A stretch of 64,000 bases of DNA, taken from contig NC_063151.1 of assembly GCF_020921035.1 (NCBI RefSeq), forward strand, positions 26,232,934 through 26,296,933, given 5' to 3'. Numbering within the stretch: the first letter of the stretch is position 1; each line of letters opens with the position of its first letter. Below are positions 34,778-47,322 of this stretch, piece after piece. Under the pieces are notes generated by a model. It ran no database searches. It saw only the letters and a program-made list of their open reading frames with translations, and was not told the DNA's origin. Source of the DNA: Rhodamnia argentea. Taxonomy: Eukaryota > Streptophyta > Magnoliopsida > Myrtales > Myrtaceae. The translations under genes and the position numbers were made by a program.

Positions 34778-37362
34778 TTACTTGAGATCAGAATCCTCCT
34801 TTCCTTCCTCTCTTTCATCTAACTCATCCTTAAGTTTCTTCTCTACTTTCCGCACTTCTAGTTCCTTCCTGGAGCCGATCTCCTGTTCTTGGACATTCTT
34901 GCCGCTGCTCGCGCAGGGCCCATAAATCCAACTACAGAACAGGAAATAAAATATGTTCACCAGACTCATGATGGAGAGGAGCCAGTAGTAATTGTCATAG
35001 CGACCCTCGTTTATATTACTCGATACCCAGCTTTTTCTCGTCGTTCCGGAGGTGAGACCGTCCACAGCGCTCACTATAGCACTTGCTAACAAGTTTGCCA
35101 CGGCCATCCCCAGGCCAAACATGGAAGCTGCAATACTAGACATGGATCTAGGGAATTCGGAATAGTAGAACTCGGTTTGGCCTACCGCGGTGAAAGCTTC
35201 GGCAAACCCATTCAGACAATACTGTGGCACGAGCCACATCGCGGACATTCCAACCACTGCATGTGGATTTTCTCGCAACCCTTCTTGTAAAGCTCTTTTC
35301 CTTCGAACGTGCTCGACTATTGCTGAAACAACCATGGCCATACAGGATATGAGTAGCCCCATTCCCATCCGCAGTTTCACACCGAGACGAACTGGCTTTC
35401 CCCTGACTTTGGACGCTAAGGGAAGGAGACCACGATCATACAGGATGACCCATATCGTGAGCGTGATGATCGTGAACGTACCAAAAGATCCTGCTGGGAT
35501 TTGGAAGCTCGAAGTAATGTGTCGGTCCATGGAGCTTGCTTGGAGCAACGGGAAAGAGGTTTGGCTAACATTGATCGAGAGCATGATCCCAGTTGACCAG
35601 AGTGGCATGACCTTAATCAGTGCTTTCAGCTCTTCCACTTGTTGGACCGTGCACAAACTCCAGGGATTGGAAGCCAAACCATCTGGAGTTATATCATTTT
35701 CTGGATCCTTAACCATGCATGCTTTGTTCAAAAACCTGCAATTATATAGTTAAACGTGTTCACTTCACTTCACTTCACATGACTTTGAGACGCTGGCTTT
35801 TTTGAGAAGTTACCTTAGTTTATCGGTTGGCAGAACAGACTCCGAACCCTTCTTCTGATGGTAGCAGTGGAAGCCATCTAATTCCTGGCTGGGAAAAAGG
35901 AGTTTCCTGTTCTTGTAGGCAACTACGATTACTTGCGCAAACCCAGTGAACAAGCTCTTGTTCGCCTTCTGCTTAACGTAAAAAGGAGAAGCGAGCACGA
36001 ACAAGAACGCCGAGAAAAACATGAGAATAGCGGGAATCCCGAAACCGACCTTCCACCCTAAGTGATCTTGTGTATAAACTATGCCCGTCAAGGCAACGAG
36101 GACGGAAAGAAAGGCTGAGGCATAGTACAAATTGAAGTAACTCTCTAGGACCCTCTTGTTATTCGGGTTTTCTCTTCGGTCCACTTGATCAGCACCGAAT
36201 GCTAATGAACAGGGTCGGATCCCTCCGGCTCCGATGGATATGAGGGCGAAGGCTGAGATCAGAAGGATCATTTGGGGTGTGCTCGAGGATTCGCAAGTTC
36301 TTGCGGACTGGTCGCAAGGAGGAGGCCTTGCCTGTGGTATCATTGCTGTTAACCACAATAATGTCATTCCCTACAATTTGTGTGAGTGTACTTCAGTTGA
36401 TGATGTTGTTTCTCTCCGAATAAATGAAGGAGAAGCAAGGTTGATTTTTCTATGAAAAAACCAACCAAATTCTTTCTGCCAAAATCATCAGACACCAATT
36501 CCTAAAGTAAAACTTTGGATCTGCACTGACTTTTACCAAGATGCTGACGATTAAAGTTGATCTTTGACCACATGACATTATTTGCTGCTAAATTTCTTAC
36601 TCTAGCTCTATCCTAATCGAAGTCTTTCAACTTTTTAGGCCCACCAGAAAGCAGAGGACATTAACAGCAACACTGATTGGGACATAATTGAGAAAGCCAC
36701 CATAAAGTGATAAAGTCGAAGCTCTCTGCATCTGGAAGAAGGATGCTAAAAAGCAAAAGCAAGAAAGTGACATTTGACAAAGAGTATCGGAAGCCAAATA
36801 ATTAAAGCCACCACCTCCAAATTATTTCCAGATCTGATAGTGAAACAGAGGTATCTTCACAAACTCGAGGTGAGACCGGAATATGCACAATGCCTAAGCA
36901 AGTTAAACCAAGAAAATTTAAGCGAAGTTGACCGTGGTTAATTACCGAGAGACTGCAGATGGAGCCCAAAGCAATGGTGAGGAATCGACCCAGATAAGAA
37001 TCGGCAATGAAAGCCCCAAGAAGCGGCATGAAATTAGTAGCAGCTGACCAGAAGAAGATCAAGTTCGTCCCTTTGGCCACTCCGAAATGGTAGTCCCTCA
37101 TCAAGTAGAGTATCATGTTGGGCAAGAGCCCGTAGCTGGCCACCTTCTCAAACGCTTCGTTTGCTGCGATCAAAAATCGACTCGAGACTCAACATTTCGA
37201 GCACGAGAAGGACCCAACAACAACAACGACAAAAACAACAGAAAGAGGAAATCAAGAACCGCACAGATCACAGCAATGCAGTAGTACTTAACCTATGATG
37301 AAGGGCATGGTAATGAGGCCACCCTTGGCTGGCTCTGGAGCTTCTTCTTCTGGGCGATTCAT
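34778..37362 (-). CDS. NRT1/PTR family (NPF) transporter
   Basis: Proton-coupled transporter of the POT/NPF family. Members carry nitrate, peptides, hormones or glucosinolates; the substrate here is unknown. Four exons on the minus strand, 37362-37293, 37163-36946, 36370-35814 and 35735-34778, keep frame and give 600 aa, usual for NPF. The start MNRPEEEAPEPAKGG leads into ITMPFIIANEAFEKVASYG, which contains the ExxE(R/K) proton-coupling motif as E-A-F-E-K. Next are FWSAATNFMPLLGAFIADSYLGR and ALISIGAGGIRPCSLAFGADQ (POT signature region). A charged central loop precedes TM7, and the last third holds QTEFYYSEFPRSMSSIAASM. The cytosolic C-terminus is rich in Glu and Lys. The ANEAFEKVASYGLLPNM block recalls the NPF1 subfamily, which I propose with moderate confidence. 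A (GA)n tract (37556-37571) lies in the leader. Intact. Confidence 0.93.
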
Positions 37363-38244
37363 CTCCTTTCTTCTCGAGATGCAATACAGAAGCAAGCAAG
37401 TTGGTTTCTTGTTCGGAGCCCGAAGTGGGTTGGCTTCTCGTTCTGGCACTGAATATAAAGATCACAGAGAGGTCTATAGATGGCAAAACATGTGCAGGAA
37501 AAAAGTCTTTTTCTTCCTTCTTTTTCTCCTCCTCAGTGTCAGTGGGGCTTGCCAGAGAGAGAGAGAGAGAGATGACTTTGCGTGTGAAAAAGAGCAGATG
37601 AATAAATGACATGCACGTAAAACAAGAATAATTTTTGGGTACTAGAAAGTAGAAGCAGACTATAATTTCAGTGCAGGGCATAGTGTGGGGGGCGCTCAGG
37701 TCAGGCTGATTGGACAAGCAGGAGGTGGTGGCCGATACGATCGGTCGGTGACTCGGTGCTAACTTGTCCTGGCCGTGTTGTTTTGGCGTGGCGAGCAATC
37801 CATTTCTGCAGAGAAGATCTCAATGCATCCCTCAAAAATTCCAAGCAATTATTGCGAGAGATGAGCCAGAGCCACCTTCTCTGGCTCCCGACTACCGACT
37901 ACAGTAACATCATGCGTTTCTGTTTGCTCTTCTGGTTCTCATATTAAATGTTGAGGGTACGACTTACACTTCACATCGATAAGAATGCACTCATATTAAA
38001 TGTTGAGGGTATGGTACGGGTTTACATTTTTTTTTTTTTTGGTCAAATACGGGTTTACACTTTATGTTGACAAGAATGTACATGGTTCCCGTTCGGAGGG
38101 TATGCTCAGCTATCTTGAAATGCATGAGGGCCTTTTATAGATTGAGTCCATATTTTATTGGTAATTTAAATTTTTATCCATAAATAATTGCTAATTATAA
38201 TTTATTCCTCTTGTAATTGAGAATTATAACAAGAGATGGGAAAT
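37363..38244. other. NPF promoter region and spacer
   Basis: Contains the leader and promoter of the minus-strand NPF gene. The long open frames on both strands around 37300-37800 are extensions of the first exon or chance. A short local duplication occurs at about 37940-38060 (the phrases 'atattaaatgttgagggta' and 'cgggtttaca' each recur). Nothing else seen. Confidence 0.4.
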
Positions 38245-38515
38245 GCTAGCTACGGCGAAATCCTCTGCTACTAGATATGGCCAAAATGAACCGTGGGCTT
38301 GGAACTAGCCCGTTGACCGGGTCCACGATTCCGATCCGGAATCGGAACCGGCTCTCAAGGGCCGATTCTGGTTCCGACTCGATTTTTTTTAAAAAAAATG
38401 GAGAAGGCTCAGGAAAAAAGAGCCATTGGTCCTAGGAACCGGCTCTTCAAGGGCGGGTTCCGATTCCACCTTTTTTAAGAATCGGAACCGGCCACGTCGA
38501 TCTGCTACATCTCTA
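38245..38515. mobile_element. GC-rich miniature element, probable
   Basis: A short block with complementary 'ggaaccggctc' / 'gagccggttcc'-type repeats. It starts near 'tagatatggcc' and ends near 'gctacatctcta', so the two ends are weakly inverted. No target-site duplication could be read. It resembles the hAT-like elements nearby in layout only. Confidence 0.4.
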
Positions 38516-38559
38516 ATTTAAGGTTGAACTAGAATAAATCTTGTATCACGATTTTCTTT

Positions 38560-39956
38560 CTCATCGTTAAAGGTGTCAAACGGATGGGTCGAGTCGAATA
38601 TAGTCCGACTAGGGGTGGCAAAATGGATCTAGAACCCATTTCAACCCATATTTGATGGTGATGGGTCAAAAATGAATTAGCTTAACTGTTTAAGTGAGTC
38701 GTAAATTGGTTATTAAAAAATCTAATGCGTTCTAAATGAATTTTAAGTGGGTAATAAATAGATTAGGTAAGACAATCTTAGAGAGTCATAAATAGATTAT
38801 ATGAACATTTTTAAAAAATCAAATATTTTATTATTTTATTATAATATTAATTTTTTCTTTTCTTTCTATTTTCATATTTTCTCCTGCCTTGGCTGCCACA
38901 AGTCGACGATGGCCATCGACGAGCTTAGCTCGTCAAGATCAACCAAGCCTCGACAAACTCGAGGCTTGGCCGATCCAAGCTAGCACGAGCTAACTTTAGG
39001 CGAATGAGCCTAGGCAAGCTCGGGGCTCGATGGGATCCGGCCTCAAGCTCGCCGCCCGGGATCGAGTGAGCCTCGGGCTTGCCGACCTCGGGTGAGCTCG
39101 GGGCTCGTTAGGATCCGGCCTCAAGCTCACTAAGATTGGGCAAGCCTCAAGCTCACCGACCTCGAGTGAGCTCGTGCTTGACTGGATCGGCCGAGCTCGA
39201 GGCTCATCGGGATGCGATTGGTTCTTGGGCTTCCTACCTTCACCGAAGCTCAGAAGAACAACTTGCGGACGGAGGAGGGAGGTTGCAAACGAAGGAGAGA
39301 GGTTGCAAATGGAGAAGGGAAGAGGAAGGAGGAAAAAAGAAAAATAAAATAAAATAAAAATTAAAACGCTTTATAAAAATTTTAAAATTTTAAAAAAAAT
39401 TATAATAAAAATTTTCACAAAATTTGTATTGTATGATTTTATTAAATATTATTTTTGACTCTATCATTTTTTATCAAATTATAAGAAACAAGTATTGTAT
39501 GATTTGGTTAAATAAAAAAATGTTTAAGAAATATGGGTCGGGTCGGATATGATTCATTGAATTTGCATTGAATGAATATAGGTCAAAATGAGTTAAATGG
39601 GGTTAATATAGGTTGGATCATATTCAACTCAATCCATCCATTTGACACCTCTAGGTCCGACCATATTGACCAATTTTCATGTTATACAAATCTAAGGACC
39701 TACACCCGACCTAACCTATATTGTTAAAATACTTTAATATTAAAATCCAGTTTATAATATTTTATTTCTTATACATTTTGAAATATATATAGCTAAAAAA
39801 ACTAACTAATTTATGACTCATATAAAATCCATTTAGGACCCATTAAATTTTTAAATAAACCATTTATGACCCAGTTTTAAAACTTAAGTAATCTATTTAT
39901 GACCCACCTACATGAAATATGAATCCTAGACCCATTTTTCCACCTCTACTCATCCT
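38560..39956. mobile_element. Outer hAT-like element (hosts a nested copy)
   Basis: The body is 38568-39948. Flanking 8-bp repeats are ctcatcgt (38560-38567) and ctcatcct (39949-39956), matching 7 of 8. Ends: TAAAGGTGTCAAACGG on the left and, reverse-complemented, TAGAGGTGGAAAAATGGG on the right. Both continue into 'atgggtc'-type motifs. The element is interrupted by a second related element at 38610-39653. Without the insert it would be only about 330 bp. Non-coding. Confidence 0.8.
38602..39661. mobile_element. Inner hAT-like element nested in the outer one
   Basis: The body is 38610-39653, with flanking repeats agtccgac (38602-38609) and ggtccgac (39654-39661), 7 of 8 matching. Ends are TAGGGGTGGCAAAATGGA on the left and, reverse-complemented, TAGAGGTGTCAAATGGAT on the right. 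The middle (about 38890-39240) is a GC-rich, internally repetitive tract of 'gagctcg/gcctcggg' motifs. Open frames through it are compositional. No transposase. Confidence 0.82.
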
Positions 39957-40149
39957 AACCCTCTATTTGATTGTATTTTGTGCAGTTGAAACTTGGAGTT
40001 TCCAAAGTGGGAGGCTTTAATGGGCGAGCACCACGAAGAATCCTATCTCTTTGCAATCTATCATGTGTTTTTTCGCTCAGCAATTTTTTCTACAATTTGT
40101 TTAGTGATCATTGCAATCGCAATGTTCGACTCAAATGTACCAACTAGCG

Positions 40150-40572
40150 ATTTTAACCTAAGAAGCATCGACACTCTTCATGGGCTTCCGTATTGTGTCG
40201 GACACTTTTCGGCATGTGATCGACACATAGTCGGCACTCCAAACATGCAAGTCCAATCTTTCGACACCCATGGGGTCAATTTTAAGCATTTTCAAGAAAT
40301 CATGGATCGAAAAATATATTGACATAAGTCATAATACCCAGCCAACCCAAAAAAAAAAAAATTAATAGTAAATCCGTAATAGAAGAAGAAGAAGCTTACC
40401 ACTAATATTTTTATACATACACGATACTTTATCATGTAATATATAACGTGTTCCAATGTGTCGGAATACTCTATTTTTTAAGAAATGACATGTCGGCGTA
40501 TCGTATCGTGTCGTGTCGTGTCGTGTAGCGTGTCGGTGTTAGTGTCGGTGTCGGCGCTACTTAGATTTTAAC
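40150..40572. mobile_element. hAT-like MITE with perfect 8-bp TSD
   Basis: The body is 40158-40564 and is flanked by a perfect attttaac at 40150-40157 and 40565-40572. Terminal inverted repeats are CTAAGAAGCATCGACAC on the left and CTAAGTAGCGCCGACAC on the right (reverse-complemented), 13 of 17 matching. The right end contains a (tcgtg)n minisatellite at about 40498-40530 followed by 'tgtcggtgt' repeats. Non-coding. Confidence 0.85.
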
Positions 40573-41451
40573 ATTCTGAACTACCCGAAATCATCATATC
40601 ATCCGATGCCAGCATTCTCAATTCATTGGGCCATCCGACCGCAAGACCCAGTTGCCGGACGTAATTAACGTGTCCATATGTCATTATGGGGGTAATTGGG
40701 CGAGCAATTGCAAGGAGTTCAAAGTTGGCGACGTCCCAAAAATGACTAACGGTTCGCAAAGATCTAAAGGCTTTTATCGTTTCGATCTTCGGGAACGCCA
40801 TTTTCCTAGCATCATGCATCATCGACCTCCTGACCTGACATGTTCGATGACTATTTACACGGTGATTGTGGATTTCGTGACACCTTTGGTCCTCGAACAA
40901 AGCTTAATGGGAGATTCAGGTGGCAGTCCAGTCAATTTGACAACTTGGGCTTGATTCTCTGGATCAACTTCTATTGGAAAGGGCTGCAGATTTCCAAATT
41001 CGGCCCACTTCCAAAGTGGGCCTTTTTACAAATCTCGGTTGGTGCGTCCGTCACCACAGGCCCACTATATTTCTTCATGATTTCGAGGGTGAAATCGATG
41101 TGCCTTGGGATTTTAGTCACATTTGACTCCGACAGTTGATGATCCTAATCAAGCATTTGTGCTTCGGTAACACGACTTCTCTACGTGCCATTGCAGTTTG
41201 AAGCTCAACTTCGGAAATGCATGCTAATGAGAGTTAAGACGAACTTAGATTACATGTTTGATCAAGTTGAGTTTAAGCGTGCATAATAACGATATTACAC
41301 TTCTTGAATATGAGAGCGCGACGGAAAATCGTACGCGCCTCATCAAGCTTGAGTCATGTGTCTTGGTACGGTCCTCCACAACCATCAATGCTTGATTTAT
41401 GGCATCTCCATCTTGCCTCCAATTCCAACATTACTCGGTATTTTTTGCGTC
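40573..41451. other. Intergenic DNA, no gene recognised
   Basis: Moderately GC-balanced. Overlapping open frames (40568-41139) have no recognisable domains. Nothing annotated. Confidence 0.4.
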
Positions 41452-41974
41452 GGGAAAGTACCAAAACAGTCCTAAACCTATTGTGTTGATGCTAATTTGG
41501 TTCTAAATGTTTCAAATGCGCCAATTTAGCCTTAAACCATTCGCATTTACGCCAATTGAGTCCATCCGATCAATTTTGATCAAAATCTTTTACGTAAACG
41601 CCGTCCGTCTTACATGGCATGATTGGTGCTGACGTGAACATTTTGAGTATTTCATTACTATTTTTTCTTTTTTTTCCTTTTTTTTCTATTTTGGCCTGCA
41701 AGAGTTGCCGACCGTGAGCTACGCAATAAAGGCCCTTGCCCAAATCTAGTAGGAACAGCGACCCTTGCCGATCAAAATGAAAGAAAAAATATATATTAAG
41801 AATGTCCATGTCAGCACGCCGATCACGCTACATAGGACAGTCGTCATCCACGTCGATTGTTTCCAACTAAAATAAGCATAAATGCAAAAGGTTTAAGGCG
41901 AACGAGACACAATCAAAAGGTTGGGAACTGAATTGGCAACAAACAGGTTTAGAACTTTTTTGGTATTTTTTCCC
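41452..41974. mobile_element. Mutator-like MITE of the dispersed family
   Basis: Inverted ends: 'gggaaagtaccaaaacag' then 'tcctaaacctattgtg' on the left; the complement, ending '...ggtttagaacttttttggtattttttccc', on the right. Subterminal blocks mention the same words as the other family members ('gccaatttagccttaaacc', 'gaactgaattggcaac'). No target-site duplication is readable, so it may be old or have rearranged ends. Confidence 0.65.
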
Positions 41975-43022
41975 TACAGGGTTTCACTTCTTCTTCTTTC
42001 CTCTTCTCTCTCTCTCGTGCTGAGTTGTGCTCATGTGTTTGTTGGGACATGCGAGAACAAACTCCGCGGGATGGGAACAAGAAGAAACAAGACACTCTTG
42101 TGTTTTTGGATTTAAGCAGAGACAGAGACAGAGGATTTGAGTGCAATGAATGCTAATGTTCAGGTTGTTGTAATAACTTTTTCAGGTTGAAATGATCACC
42201 TCAAAGAGGCATGGCATGTGTAGCTGATTGCTTTCGTTACCTTCTACTCTCTCTCCACCCCCTCTCTGCCTATCTGCTCTCGCATGACCTGCATACTTGC
42301 AGAGAAAACCAGAAAGCCCAAATGAATCTGGCAAACATATTATGGTGCCGAACCCAAATTTTGACTCATGCTGACTCGTTCAGCTCGTTCTGACCAATTT
42401 TCATGCAATACAAACAATATCGAAACCCACGATACAGAAAGATAGAAAGGTTTGAGCAACGAAAGACCCGCTAAGATCATCATCACGTAGGTCTGCTTAT
42501 GTATGTATAATGAGGACACAAGAATTCTCAACGGGGAGCACAGAAGAAAGTTTAATTTTTTTTCCTAAAGCAAAAAGTGGGGAGTGACGTGAGAGTTACG
42601 ACAGAATTGGAGTCATGCACACACTTTGGTTGCTGGAGCGAGCGGAGCGGCCCTCCCATTAATTTTATCTTATGTTATCCTGCAAATTCACACAATTCAA
42701 TCGAGTACGATCTGAAAGAAAGACCCGAATTGACAGGACCCACATTGGCATATTCGGGTCAGCCCACATGAACTTTCCAGTTAAGAAGATGGGGTAGTCT
42801 TGTCTCGGACAACCGAGAGAGAAATGGATTGCTATAATAAGTAGTCATGAAAAGGTCGTCCCATAAAGGAAAAGGGAGAAGGGAATTGCATAAATTCTAC
42901 TGTTGTCATGTTTGAATTCTTGAAAGATGACTCTCCCAAGCCTGTCCTGCACAAAACATCACATCTTGGAATAAAGTTTGTGTTTCTTGCTGCGACAATT
43001 TAAAAATGGCGATATTATGAAC
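41975..43022. other. Intergenic DNA, no gene recognised
   Basis: CT-rich patches near 41985-42020 and 42240-42270. No coding region supported. Confidence 0.4.
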
Positions 43023-43400
43023 GGGAAAATTATCAAAAAAGTCTTATGATTCTGTCGATTCAGTCTCAAATATTTTGCAATTGTGTCAATTCGGTACATT
43101 TTCATGATATTTCAATATTTTTTTAAGAATTTTTTAAATAATTTTTTTTTTATATTTTTTTTTTGTCTTTTTTGTTTTATTTTGGTTGGGCCGACAAGAG
43201 GCTGCCGGCCATCGGCCGAGGGCCTCGAACCCTAGCCACAGCTAGGCAAGGATCGCGAGCTCTCATCCAACAACCGACGAGGGCCGCAACCCTCGCCATT
43301 GACCCTCTATCGGTGGCCAGCATGAGGCTACCAACGCAAACCAAAAAAAAATGAAAAGGAAAAAAAATAAAAAAAAAGACAGTTCGGACAAGACCCAATA
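43023..43400. mobile_element. Truncated Mutator-like MITE
   Basis: The left end ('gggaaaattatcaaaaaagtc...caattgtgtcaattcggt') is followed by a GC-rich core (about 43185-43330, 'ggccgagggcctcgaaccc'). The matching right end is missing. The core's composition and wording resemble the cores at 780-1330 and 55185-55260. Confidence 0.6.
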
Positions 43401-45334
43401 ATTATTCGGGATCGACTAGTCTAGACCTCAAATGACTAGAGTATCTTATGGAGTCGAGTTCAAGCCGGCTCGACAAGCTCTCTTAAGCTTTATTGAGCTT
43501 CTATTGTTTTTTTTTCCATAAGCATTTCGTAATTGCAAGAAACGAAAAAACAAATAAGTGAAAATTACAGATTTTAACCTTCATATAAGTGCACACAGAG
43601 TGAATCTCTGAGCTTGTTAAATTCGAGCTCGAATCCACATATAGCTATGTTACAATTTGGTCGAGCTCGAGCCTAAGTTCTTATACTCGACCGAGCTCGA
43701 GTGGGGTTTCGAGTCCGAATAGTCAAGTCAACATGAAAAGGTTCTATTTGGTTGTCCACGTTAGTTTGCATGTTCTAATTTTTGGTATGATAAAACAAAA
43801 TGGAATAATATTCCGTGTTGTAATTTACGACATAATGTAGGTGTGTTCTAGGTACTCTTGTTAATTGAGCAAAATGTGACTGGTTAATTAATTTTTGTGT
43901 GGTAACTTTCTAATTAACCAACATTCGTTCCAACTTACCAGTAAATATTTGATTGGCCGGCAATTACCAACTGTTCTAAGGAATTACCAATTCCCATTTG
44001 TGTTGCTCACAAACTTTTTAAAAATTACCAACTTTAGTTCGAGTGGTTTACCAACTTCTTTCCATGTAGTTACCATCTAGTTCCATGTTACTAAGTGTTA
44101 TTTCATTATTTATGTATTTCTTTTCAACAACTTACCAATTTTTCTAGTAACTTACCAATTTTTTATGAAGTCGCCAACTTTGGAAAAATTATCGAAAAAA
44201 TCATAAACCTATTGTATTTATGTCAATTCAGTCCTAAACCTTTTAATTGTGTCAATTCGGTTATAAACCTTTTAACAATTTTTCAATTCAGTCCTAAACC
44301 TTTTAGCTATGCTAATTTAGTCCTAAACCTTTTAACGAATTGCCAAACTAGTCCTAAATCTTTTAACGAATTGCCAATTTAGTCTTTTCGGCCAATTACT
44401 TAAATAATAGGTTTAGGACTAAAATGGCAAAACTTCAAAAAACATAGGACTAAATTGGTAAAATTTTAAAAGATTTAGGACTAAATTGGCACAATTGAAA
44501 GGTTTAGGATTAAATTAGCAAATCATCAAAGGATTTAGGACTAAATTAGCACAATTGAAAGGTTTAGGATTAAATTGACACATGTACAATAGGGTTAGGA
44601 CCTTATTGGTAATTATCCCCGCCAAATTTTATGCAAAATTCCCAGCGTATTTGAGTTAGTTACCAACGTTTTTTTTTAAGTTAAAAAAAAAATCTTATTT
44701 GAGTCTTTTGCCAAAAACTATTTGACCGTTCTCAAATTACCAACTTTCATTGAGACTACCAACTCTTGCCGATATTGTTTGAGTTACTTAACAACATTTT
44801 CACAATGAATTATCGATTAGGCTTTTAAATTATCGACTCTTATCTGACTCGCTTACCAATATCCGTTTGACCGTTTCCGAATTACCCGCCTTTCTAAAAT
44901 CCATCAATTTTTAGTTATGAAGATGAGATATGAAAGTAAAGTGGGTAATTTCATGCATTGTTTGAGAACTTACTATTTTCTAACATTTGCATCTCAAACC
45001 CAAGATTCCAAACTCCGCTTTTGAGTGAAAATGTTGGGGGGACATAATTTGGATTTTCATTTCATCTAATAACGAAGGATCAATATATTAGTTCCTAAAA
45101 CCATTCTAGGTTGTAACTTATCATCCGTGAACTTCATAGAAACACAACGGCTAGAGTTCTCTAATCAAATCAAGTACCCGCATAAATTAACCATCGAGTC
45201 GATGCTACTACAAGGATGCATAGCATCATGAGCAGTCAGCCTTAGGTTTAAGCAGAGTGACTGCTCATGATGTTATGTCTTTCCCTGGGAGCTCGCTCCG
45301 TCGATGTCCCCGCCACTGCCCGACCGGGTCCCCG
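43401..45334. repeat. Degenerate 'ttaccaactt' repeat region hosting a MITE
   Basis: About 43440-43720 has 'cgagctcgagc' inverted motifs like those of hAT-like cores. About 43920-44180 and 44650-44900 are rich in a recurring 'ttaccaactt' / 'attaccaac' word at irregular spacing, interrupted by the element at 44182-44620. No coding sequence is supported. 45070-45334 is the 3' flank of the bHLH gene. Confidence 0.5.
44173..44629. mobile_element. Mutator-like MITE with 9-bp TSD (8/9)
   Basis: The body is 44182-44620, flanked by gccaacttt (44173-44181) and gccaaattt (44621-44629). The inverted ends are 'ggaaaaattatcgaaaaaat' and, reverse-complemented, 'ggggataattaccaataagg'. Almost the whole element is palindromic: the left arm carries 'cagtcctaaaccttttaa' and the right arm its complement repeatedly. 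Non-coding. Confidence 0.82.
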
Positions 45335-47259
45335 TCAAAAACCGCCACCGAGTCCCGGAGCCCAGTAGTCGGCTCCGCTTTCGTTTCCGACTTGCATCGT
45401 GCAAGAGACAGGAACCAAGCACAGTCCTCTACTCTTCAAGTCCTTTGGTTTGTCTTGGTTTTCCTGAGAAACCAAAACATACATATACAAATTCTAAATC
45501 ATTCGTCCCGCCACTTGTTTCTTAGGATAATCAAATTAGAGCAATAATGATGATCTAAATGATGACAACAATGATGACGGTCATATAATTTATCCTGCAA
45601 AATACCAGGGAATCAAATGGAAAGGGCTTTATATTTGTTAAATTTATGCTAAAGTGGTGGACCTTTGTTAGGGTTTTGCTTTTGTGATTGGGCGGGTGTC
45701 CTCGAAGAGCTATGCAGTGAAAAGAAAAGAAAAAGAAGGACAAGAGAACTTTTATCATATCCTAGCAAAAAGCCTTTTAGGATTCCAAGCTAATGTCAAG
45801 TCTTTGGTTTATATATGTGATGCTTTTGATGACTTTACGAGGGTAAAGGCGTATAAATTATGGGAACCTTGTTCGCTAAAGCTTTCTCTTCCCACCTAAA
45901 ATAGCAGACTTAGATGCTTGGTCTAGAATAAACAAAGTCTGTCTCTCTCTAGCTACTTGCTTTTTGCTGATTTAAGAGGATGACAGATCCAATGAAGCAC
46001 AGTTTATATACCTGCAAGCTGGTGTCTCCAGGAAATGCAAAATTCCCTTCTCCTTGAGCCTGACAAAAGGTTTCCTCTCATGAACTTACCAACATAACTA
46101 TAGTCTTAACAACAGCAAACTGTTAAAGTTCAACTATATATGTGTCTTTTGAGAGAGGGGGGAAGATGTTGTACTTTGCTTCAAACAAGTCTTATAGCAG
46201 ACACTTAGTACATGCACTGGTCTGGTGTTGGCTATGGTTTTCAGCTAATTAGTCGTATTTTAGTAGGATCGTAAGCTAACTATATTGAGACTCTAAGATG
46301 CATACACCAAATTTTGTGCCGAATAATGCCAGCACTGAAATCAGAGATTTATTTACAAAGTGGTGCGGTAATCTTTTATCGTTGCTTTCATGTTCTCCTT
46401 GTTCAAAGACTAATTCAGAGTTTCCACAACACTTCAAAATCAAATTTGTAAACACATTTTGACATTAGTCTTTTCTGTTTGAATATGAATTATATGTATG
46501 TTGTGGCCAAGCACTTACAGACTGTTGATTCCTCATATTTCCAGACCCATTATTGCGCAGGTACGGAGAGCTAAGAGCCTGCATCATTCATGTAAAACAA
46601 AAAAGAAAAAGAAAAATGTCATATGCAAACTGCGATTACTCAGAGAGAATGTTTCATGAAGAAAAGCTATCAAAGTATGGAACTTTTATAGTGTCTAAAT
46701 GCAAATGCCTTTCACTGATTCTGAGTTGGTGTTTTGCACAGAGCTTGCACACGTATATAAAAATGTGAGAGCAAATAAACATCACACCTCAATTTGACCC
46801 TGAAGGAATCTGATGTACCCAATGGCTTCTAACAAGACAGAAGCAGTGTCAGTCTGCAAAAAAGGAAAAAGAAAAGAACACACTCCACAATTAACACAAA
46901 ACCCTAAGTTATCTTTCTGGTCCTTCTTTAATGCTAAAAGGAGAGCATATATAGGAGACTGTGAAAAAACACAAGTAAAGGAGCAAGGAAGGGGAATTTT
47001 TGGCAGAAGGAAATTCTGCTTTTTATGGGCTTTGTTCATATAAAAAATCAGCTTATGCAAAATATGTCCTTTTTGTCCATCAACATGTGTTGGGGTTGGG
47101 TATGAACAAGAAGCAGCATTTTCAAATTAAGTTTACCTTCCCAAAAGGGGAAACAAGCTGGTGGAGTGCTGTTATTCTATCCCCTAGCTTCTCCTTCCTC
47201 ACCTGCATGCCTCGTTGAATACACAGAATCATCTCAAATTTCATCACTGCATGTTGTAT

Positions 47260-47322
<63 letters not shown>

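Noticed and set aside
35190-35753. 187-codon plus-strand open frame
   Set aside because: Antisense to the last exon of the NPF gene, with no independent support.
37268-37798. 176-codon minus-strand open frame with an upstream extension of the NPF gene
   Set aside because: Only the part from the ATG at 37362 matches an NPF N-terminus, and in a different frame; the upstream part is leader.
38880-39357. Open frames in the GC-rich core of the nested hAT-like element
   Set aside because: The tract is an internally repetitive 'gagctcg/gcctcg' sequence, and the frames are compositional.
40652-41139. Two overlapping open frames of about 100 codons
   Set aside because: No domain or homologue recognised; length is not exceptional for this composition.
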